Of a stretch of 7,802 nucleotides of DNA, positions 5,079 to 7,802 are shown piece after piece. The position numbers were made by a program, and so were the translations under genes. Below the pieces are notes generated by a model. The model searched no databases and was not told the origin of the DNA. It saw only the letters and a program-made list of their open reading frames with translations. How positions within the stretch are numbered: position 1 is the stretch's first letter; the number at the start of each line of letters is the position of its first letter. Source of the stretch: an uncultured Collinsella sp. (lineage in GTDB: Bacteria; Actinomycetota; Coriobacteriia; Coriobacteriales; Coriobacteriaceae); assembly GCA_900551365.1 (NCBI GenBank), contig URVZ01000080.1:1-7802 (forward strand), written 5' to 3'.

Positions 5079-6274
5079 GCCGCGTAAGCCCCCTTGTCAG
5101 AAATTGCGTAGTGGCGGGCAGAGCCCTCGCCCAGCCAGCCGTTCATCTTGGTGATAAAGGTGTCGACCAGGTCGAGCGGCACGAAGGCCTGGATGGTGCC
5201 ACCAAAGCCGCCACCGTGGATACGGACGGCGCCACGGCCGTCGAGCACGTGCTCGGCCAGTGCCAGGGCATACATCGAGGGCTGCTCGGAGCCCAGCTTG
5301 GCAACGACATTCTGTAGGTACATGGCAGAGCTGGCGCCGGACTCGCGCGTCAGGACCAGGAACTGATCGATGTCGCCGGCGTTCAGGGCAGCCCAGCGCT
5401 TGTCGACCAGGCCGTTTTCGTACCAGTAGTGAACGGCGCGCAGGCAGGCGCGGTCGCCCAGCTTGGCGCGCAGCTCGGGGAGCTTGGCGTCAAAGTCCGC
5501 CACGTTTACCTCGCACAGGCGTGCCTTGCCAAACTCGGCGGCGACGTCCTGCATCTCGCGCGGAACGGCGGCGTAGTCTTCGGTGGCGGCCACGTGGTCG
5601 GCACCGACCTTAACGAGCACGAGAGCATAACCGTGATCCTCAAAGTTGAGCTCGAGCTTCTGGGTTTTAGGCTGAGCCTGATCCTCAAAGTCCATGTAGG
5701 CGAGGCCGCCCAAGCAAACGGCGGCCTGGTCCATCAGACCGCAGGGCTTGCCGTAATAGTTGTTCTCGGTGCGCTGGCTCATCTGGGCGAGCGTGACGGG
5801 CTCAATGGCGGGCGCGCCCCAGAGCGTCTCCATGGCACGACCGTACGCGGCTTCGACGGCGGCAGAGCTGGAAAGGCCGCCGCCCGAGGGGACGGAGCAG
5901 GTAAAGGCAAAGTCGAAGCCTTTGGGCTCAACGCCAAGGGCTGCGATTTCGTGGGCCATGCCGCGGACGAGGCTCGCGGACGTGCCCTTCTCGGACTCCT
6001 GAACGTCTAGCGTGTCGAGCGCGATCTCAAACGTGGGATAGCCCTCGTCGGCTACGCGAACCTTGTTGGAATCGGTTGCCACGGCGATGCCGTCGACGGC
6101 GACATCGAGCGAGCCGGCGATAACGTGGCCACCCTCGTGGTCGGTGTGGTTGCCGCTGATCTCGGAACGGCCGGGCGCGTGCACGTAGAGCACCTGGCGG
6201 TCGCCGATGGGGCCAAACTCCTCCTCAAACAGCTTGGTGAGCGTGGCGAATGTCTTTTCGTCGGGGGTGGTCAT
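5069..6274 (-). CDS. galK: Galactokinase (GHMP kinase family)
   Basis: It phosphorylates alpha-D-galactose to galactose-1-phosphate with ATP, the first committed Leloir step, in the cytoplasm. The protein has 401 residues, normal for the family. The galactokinase signature region is APGRSEISGNHTDH (residues 33-46), with R36 and D45 in place. The usual Glu of GEHTDY is Asn (N42), and the usual Asn-Leu-Ile is Glu-Ile-Ser. The glycine-rich ATP loop PSGGGLSSSAA is at 129-139, the catalytic Asp is D182 in CGLMDQ, and the C-terminal GHMP motif HGGGFGG ends at 359. The ATG at 6274-6272 is preceded by AAAGGA (6285-6280) 5 nt away. It is first in a two-gene operon and overlaps galT by 10 nt. It is divergent from a LacI-family gene, with matching operators between, so galactose-responsive repression is likely. 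The pairing with galT supports galactokinase over another GHMP kinase. Confidence 0.93.
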   Translation of the reverse strand: MTTPDEKTFATLTKLFEEEFGPIGDRQVLYVHAPGRSEISGNHTDHEGGHVIAGSLDVAVDGIAVATDSNKVRVADEGYPTFEIALDTLDVQESEKGTSASLVRGMAHEIAALGVEPKGFDFAFTCSVPSGGGLSSSAAVEAAYGRAMETLWGAPAIEPVTLAQMSQRTENNYYGKPCGLMDQAAVCLGGLAYMDFEDQAQPKTQKLELNFEDHGYALVLVKVGADHVAATEDYAAVPREMQDVAAEFGKARLCEVNVADFDAKLPELRAKLGDRACLRAVHYWYENGLVDKRWAALNAGDIDQFLVLTRESGASSAMYLQNVVAKLGSEQPSMYALALAEHVLDGRGAVRIHGGGFGGTIQAFVPLDLVDTFITKMNGWLGEGSARHYAISDKGAYAAWL

Positions 6275-6318
6275 GGGAGTCCTTTCCTTGGCGCGCCCGG
6301 GTGGGTTTTGCGTCGTTA

Positions 6319-6332
6319 TGAGTACGTTAACA
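6319..6332. promoter_or_regulatory. LacI-type operator O1, galK-proximal
   Basis: TGAGTACGTTAACA has the central CG and the TG/CA ends of LacI-family operators. It is part of the 17-mer GTTATGAGTACGTTAAC (6315-6331), whose exact reverse complement is at 6384-6400. It lies about 50 bp before the galK start, where a repressor would block the promoter or early elongation. Confidence 0.75.
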
Positions 6333-6345
6333 ACTTAAAGCGGCA

Positions 6346-6360
6346 TGAACCAAGTGTTCA
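6346..6360. promoter_or_regulatory. Small dyad between operators O1 and O2
   Basis: TGAAC (6346-6350) and GTTCA (6356-6360) are perfect inverted half-sites with five bases between. It lies within the loop that O1 and O2 would form, near where the galK promoter should be. It might bind a second regulator; a short dyad such as this can also occur by chance. Confidence 0.25.
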
Positions 6361-6382
6361 CGATACCGCACGTTACGGGCTA

Positions 6383-6396
6383 TGTTAACGTACTCA
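6383..6396. promoter_or_regulatory. LacI-type operator O2, inverted relative to O1
   Basis: TGTTAACGTACTCA is the exact reverse complement of O1. The identity extends to 17 bp (6384-6400 against 6315-6331). Centre-to-centre distance to O1 is 64 bp, about six helical turns, which would suit looping by a LacI-type tetramer or cooperative binding. Confidence 0.75.
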
Positions 6397-6449
6397 TAAC
6401 ACATCGCTTGTCACTTTTTGAGAATCTGGTAATCGGTAGAAATTCAGCC

Positions 6450-6479
6450 GTGAACGGTACTGCCGTATGGACTTATAAA
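6450..6479 (+). promoter_or_regulatory. Candidate promoter of the LacI-family gene
   Basis: TATAAA (6474-6479) matches five of six bases of the -10 consensus. GTGAAC (6450-6455) is a weak -35 at 18-bp spacing. Transcription would start near 6486, giving a leader of about 125 nt that contains operator O3. A comparable promoter for galK on the other strand could not be placed with confidence. Confidence 0.4.
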
Positions 6480-6505
6480 GCAGAAGAGATGCAGATAGAA
6501 AAAGT

Positions 6506-6519
6506 AGAGTACGTTAACA
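6506..6519. promoter_or_regulatory. LacI-type operator O3, repressor-gene leader
   Basis: AGAGTACGTTAACA matches O1 at 13 of 14 positions in the same orientation. It lies about 20-35 bp past the likely start of the repressor transcript, which fits autorepression by roadblock. It is 123 bp from O2, centre to centre. Confidence 0.7.
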
Positions 6520-6612
6520 TGCGTCCGACGATAGCGGGCCTCGGCGCGGGATGTATTTCTGCCCGGGCCGGCATTCACGCTATTCAGATCTCGCAAGGGT
6601 GAAGGTGATCCT

Positions 6613-7644
6613 GTGGCAAGGCGCCCGTCCAACGATACCAGTTCGCGTCCGGTCTCCATGGCCGACGTCGCCCGCGCTGCCGGCGTTTCGCAGCAGACGG
6701 TTTCGCGCGTCGCCAACGGCTTGCCTAACGTTAACGAGCAGACGCGCCAGCGCGTGCAGGCCGCTATGCAAAAGCTCGGCTTTCGTCCGAGTTATGCCGG
6801 TCGCTCGCTGCGCGACGGCCGTTACCATTCGGTCGGCCTATGCATCAACGATGTCACCAAGTTTGGCAACCTCTCAATGATCGACGGCATCGCCAGCGCT
6901 GCTCGCGAGCATAATTGCGCCATCACGCTGGTCGAGATGTCCAAGACCGAGGAGTTTTCGCTTGCCGAGGCCACGCGTCGTATGGCCGCATTGCCGGTGG
7001 ACGGCATCATCATCGGTATGAGTCGCATGGCGCCCGATTTTGAGACGTTTGATCCACTGCCGGGCATTGGCACGGTCATCGTTACCATGTACGCGCACCC
7101 GCGGGTGACCACGGTCGATTCCGACCATTACGGCTGCTCGCTATTGCTTATGGATCACCTGTTTGAGCTAGGGCACGAGCAGATTCGCTATATTGGCGGC
7201 CCGTCATTCTCGGTCGACGAGCAATTTCGTCGAGCCGGTTGGCAGGATGCGCTCGAGCGTAAACACATCGAGCCGGCAGAGCCGCTCGAGGGCGACTGGT
7301 CTGCCAACAGCGGCTACGAGGCCGGCAGGTACCTGGCCGAGCACGATCGCACCATGACGGCGATTTACGCGGCAAACGACCAGATGGCAAATGGCGCGAT
7401 TGCAGCGCTGCGCGATAGCGGCCTGCGCGTGCCCGAGGACGTGAGCGTGGTGGGTGTCGACGATTCGCTCGATGATTTTGTCGCGCATAACGAGCTCACG
7501 ACCGTTCGATTCGATTTGCATCAGCGCGGACGCGAGGTATTCGAGCATGCGGTTCCCGAGGCGGGTACGGCGGGCAAAACCGTTGCCATTCGTATTCCCG
7601 GCCAGCTCATTATTCGACATAGCACGGCGATACCACGCTCATAG
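6613..7644 (+). CDS. LacI-family transcriptional regulator (probable GalR-like repressor)
   Basis: A 343-residue DNA-binding repressor of the LacI/GalR family. The GTG start at 6613 is preceded by AAGGTGATCC (6602-6611), a long match to the 16S rRNA tail; no better start is visible. The helix-turn-helix begins at SMADVARAAGVSQQTVSRV (residues 15-33), with recognition residues Q27, Q28 and T29, followed by hinge-helix sequence to about residue 65. The rest is a periplasmic-binding-protein-like sensor (Peripla_BP_3), including YAANDQMANGA (252-262) and VPEDVSVVGVDD (273-284), hallmarks of the family. It is transcribed away from galK, and three near-identical LacI-type operators lie between the genes, so it probably controls galKT and itself. 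The inducer is likely galactose or a related sugar, but the sequence alone does not prove it. The stop is TAG at 7642-7644. Confidence 0.93.
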   Translation: MARRPSNDTSSRPVSMADVARAAGVSQQTVSRVANGLPNVNEQTRQRVQAAMQKLGFRPSYAGRSLRDGRYHSVGLCINDVTKFGNLSMIDGIASAAREHNCAITLVEMSKTEEFSLAEATRRMAALPVDGIIIGMSRMAPDFETFDPLPGIGTVIVTMYAHPRVTTVDSDHYGCSLLLMDHLFELGHEQIRYIGGPSFSVDEQFRRAGWQDALERKHIEPAEPLEGDWSANSGYEAGRYLAEHDRTMTAIYAANDQMANGAIAALRDSGLRVPEDVSVVGVDDSLDDFVAHNELTTVRFDLHQRGREVFEHAVPEAGTAGKTVAIRIPGQLIIRHSTAIPRS

Positions 7645-7659
7645 TTTACGCAGGTAAAC
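7644..7659 (+). other. Short hairpin right after the LacI-family gene
   Basis: GTTTAC (7644-7649) and GTAAAC (7654-7659) form a 6-bp stem with the loop GCAG, beginning in the stop codon. It is AT-rich and lacks a following T-run, so it is at best a weak terminator. No better terminator is seen before the next gene. Confidence 0.3.
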
Positions 7660-7727
7660 GGCGATTTATCGTATTTCAATAACAATCGGTAAGGATGCCG
7701 GCAGATAACAGTTGGAATGCTGCCGAG

Positions 7728-7764
7728 TGCTATGATAGACGGGCTCTTTTGTCTATCTAGGAGG
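7728..7764 (+). promoter_or_regulatory. Extended -10 promoter and ribosome site for the last gene
   Basis: TGCTATGAT (7728-7736) is an extended -10 box (TGn plus TATGAT) with no good -35 at 17 bp. Transcription would start near 7743. AGGAGG (7759-7764) is 9 nt before the ATG at 7774. The gene therefore has its own promoter and does not depend on the LacI-family transcript. CGGCAG (7699-7704) and CTGCCG (7720-7725) form a loose dyad just upstream. Confidence 0.55.
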
Positions 7765-7773
7765 CTTTGCCTG

Positions 7774-7802
7774 ATGGAGATCACCAAGGATATCCGCTAC
7801 AT
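7774..7802 (+). CDS. Start of a probable FprA-type flavodiiron protein (truncated by window end)
   Basis: Only nine full codons are visible (MEITKDIRY), with an AGGAGG site 9 nt upstream. From memory, A-type flavoproteins (flavodiiron O2 or NO reductases, FprA) of anaerobes often begin with ITKDIRYIGV, so this family is the best guess. Such enzymes detoxify oxygen or nitric oxide in the cytoplasm. It has its own promoter and no sign of a link to the gal genes. The fragment is too short for certainty; the start itself is well supported. Confidence 0.5.

Noticed and set aside
5429..6010. A 193-codon + strand frame opposite galK
   Set aside because: Antisense shadow of a well-supported gene; no start signals or motifs.
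6723..6736. A fourth operator-like sequence (CTAACGTTAACG) inside the LacI-family gene
   Set aside because: Only 8 of 14 positions match O1, and the bases encode the conserved LPNVNE stretch, so chance is likely.

Overview
The window looks like a chromosomal segment of a high-GC anaerobic actinobacterium of the class Coriobacteriia, most likely Collinsella or a close relative. This rests on the codon-biased, GC-rich coding sequence, the strong AGGAGG-type ribosome binding sites, the recognisable gene families and their order. It is inferred from memory of such genomes; no search was run.

Layout, left to right. (1) Positions 1-1571, + strand: the C-terminal part of a LacX-type aldose 1-epimerase, then a PfkB-family sugar-phosphate kinase that resembles tagatose-6-phosphate kinase (LacC). 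(2) Positions 1572-1843: a gene-free zone with two strong hairpins, one of them about 99 nt with nested stems, and the first of two nearly identical 48-bp repeats. (3) Positions 1844-3331: a lower-GC cassette on the - strand with one ATPase gene (AAA_14 plus DUF4143), its promoter, a 33-bp tandem repeat array lying on the -35 region, and the second 48-bp repeat. (4) Positions 3364-6274, - strand: a galK-galT Leloir operon ending in a clear intrinsic terminator. (5) Positions 6275-6612: a divergent control region with three matching LacI-type operators. (6) Positions 6613-7644, + strand: a LacI-family repressor. (7) Positions 7774-7802: the first codons of a probable FprA-type flavodiiron protein, behind an extended -10 promoter.

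How it works together: the epimerase interconverts sugar anomers. GalK phosphorylates galactose and GalT exchanges it onto UDP-glucose, while the LacC-like kinase would serve the tagatose-6-phosphate (or fructose-1-phosphate) route. The LacI-family protein probably represses galKT, and itself, through the three operators. galE, and lacA, lacB and lacD, are not in this window. The ATPase cassette looks like an accessory insertion between two sugar modules and has no obvious metabolic link to either.

The parts least explained by ordinary annotation are the ATPase cassette with its bounding repeats and its palindromic 33-bp array, and the long nested hairpin at 1627-1725.
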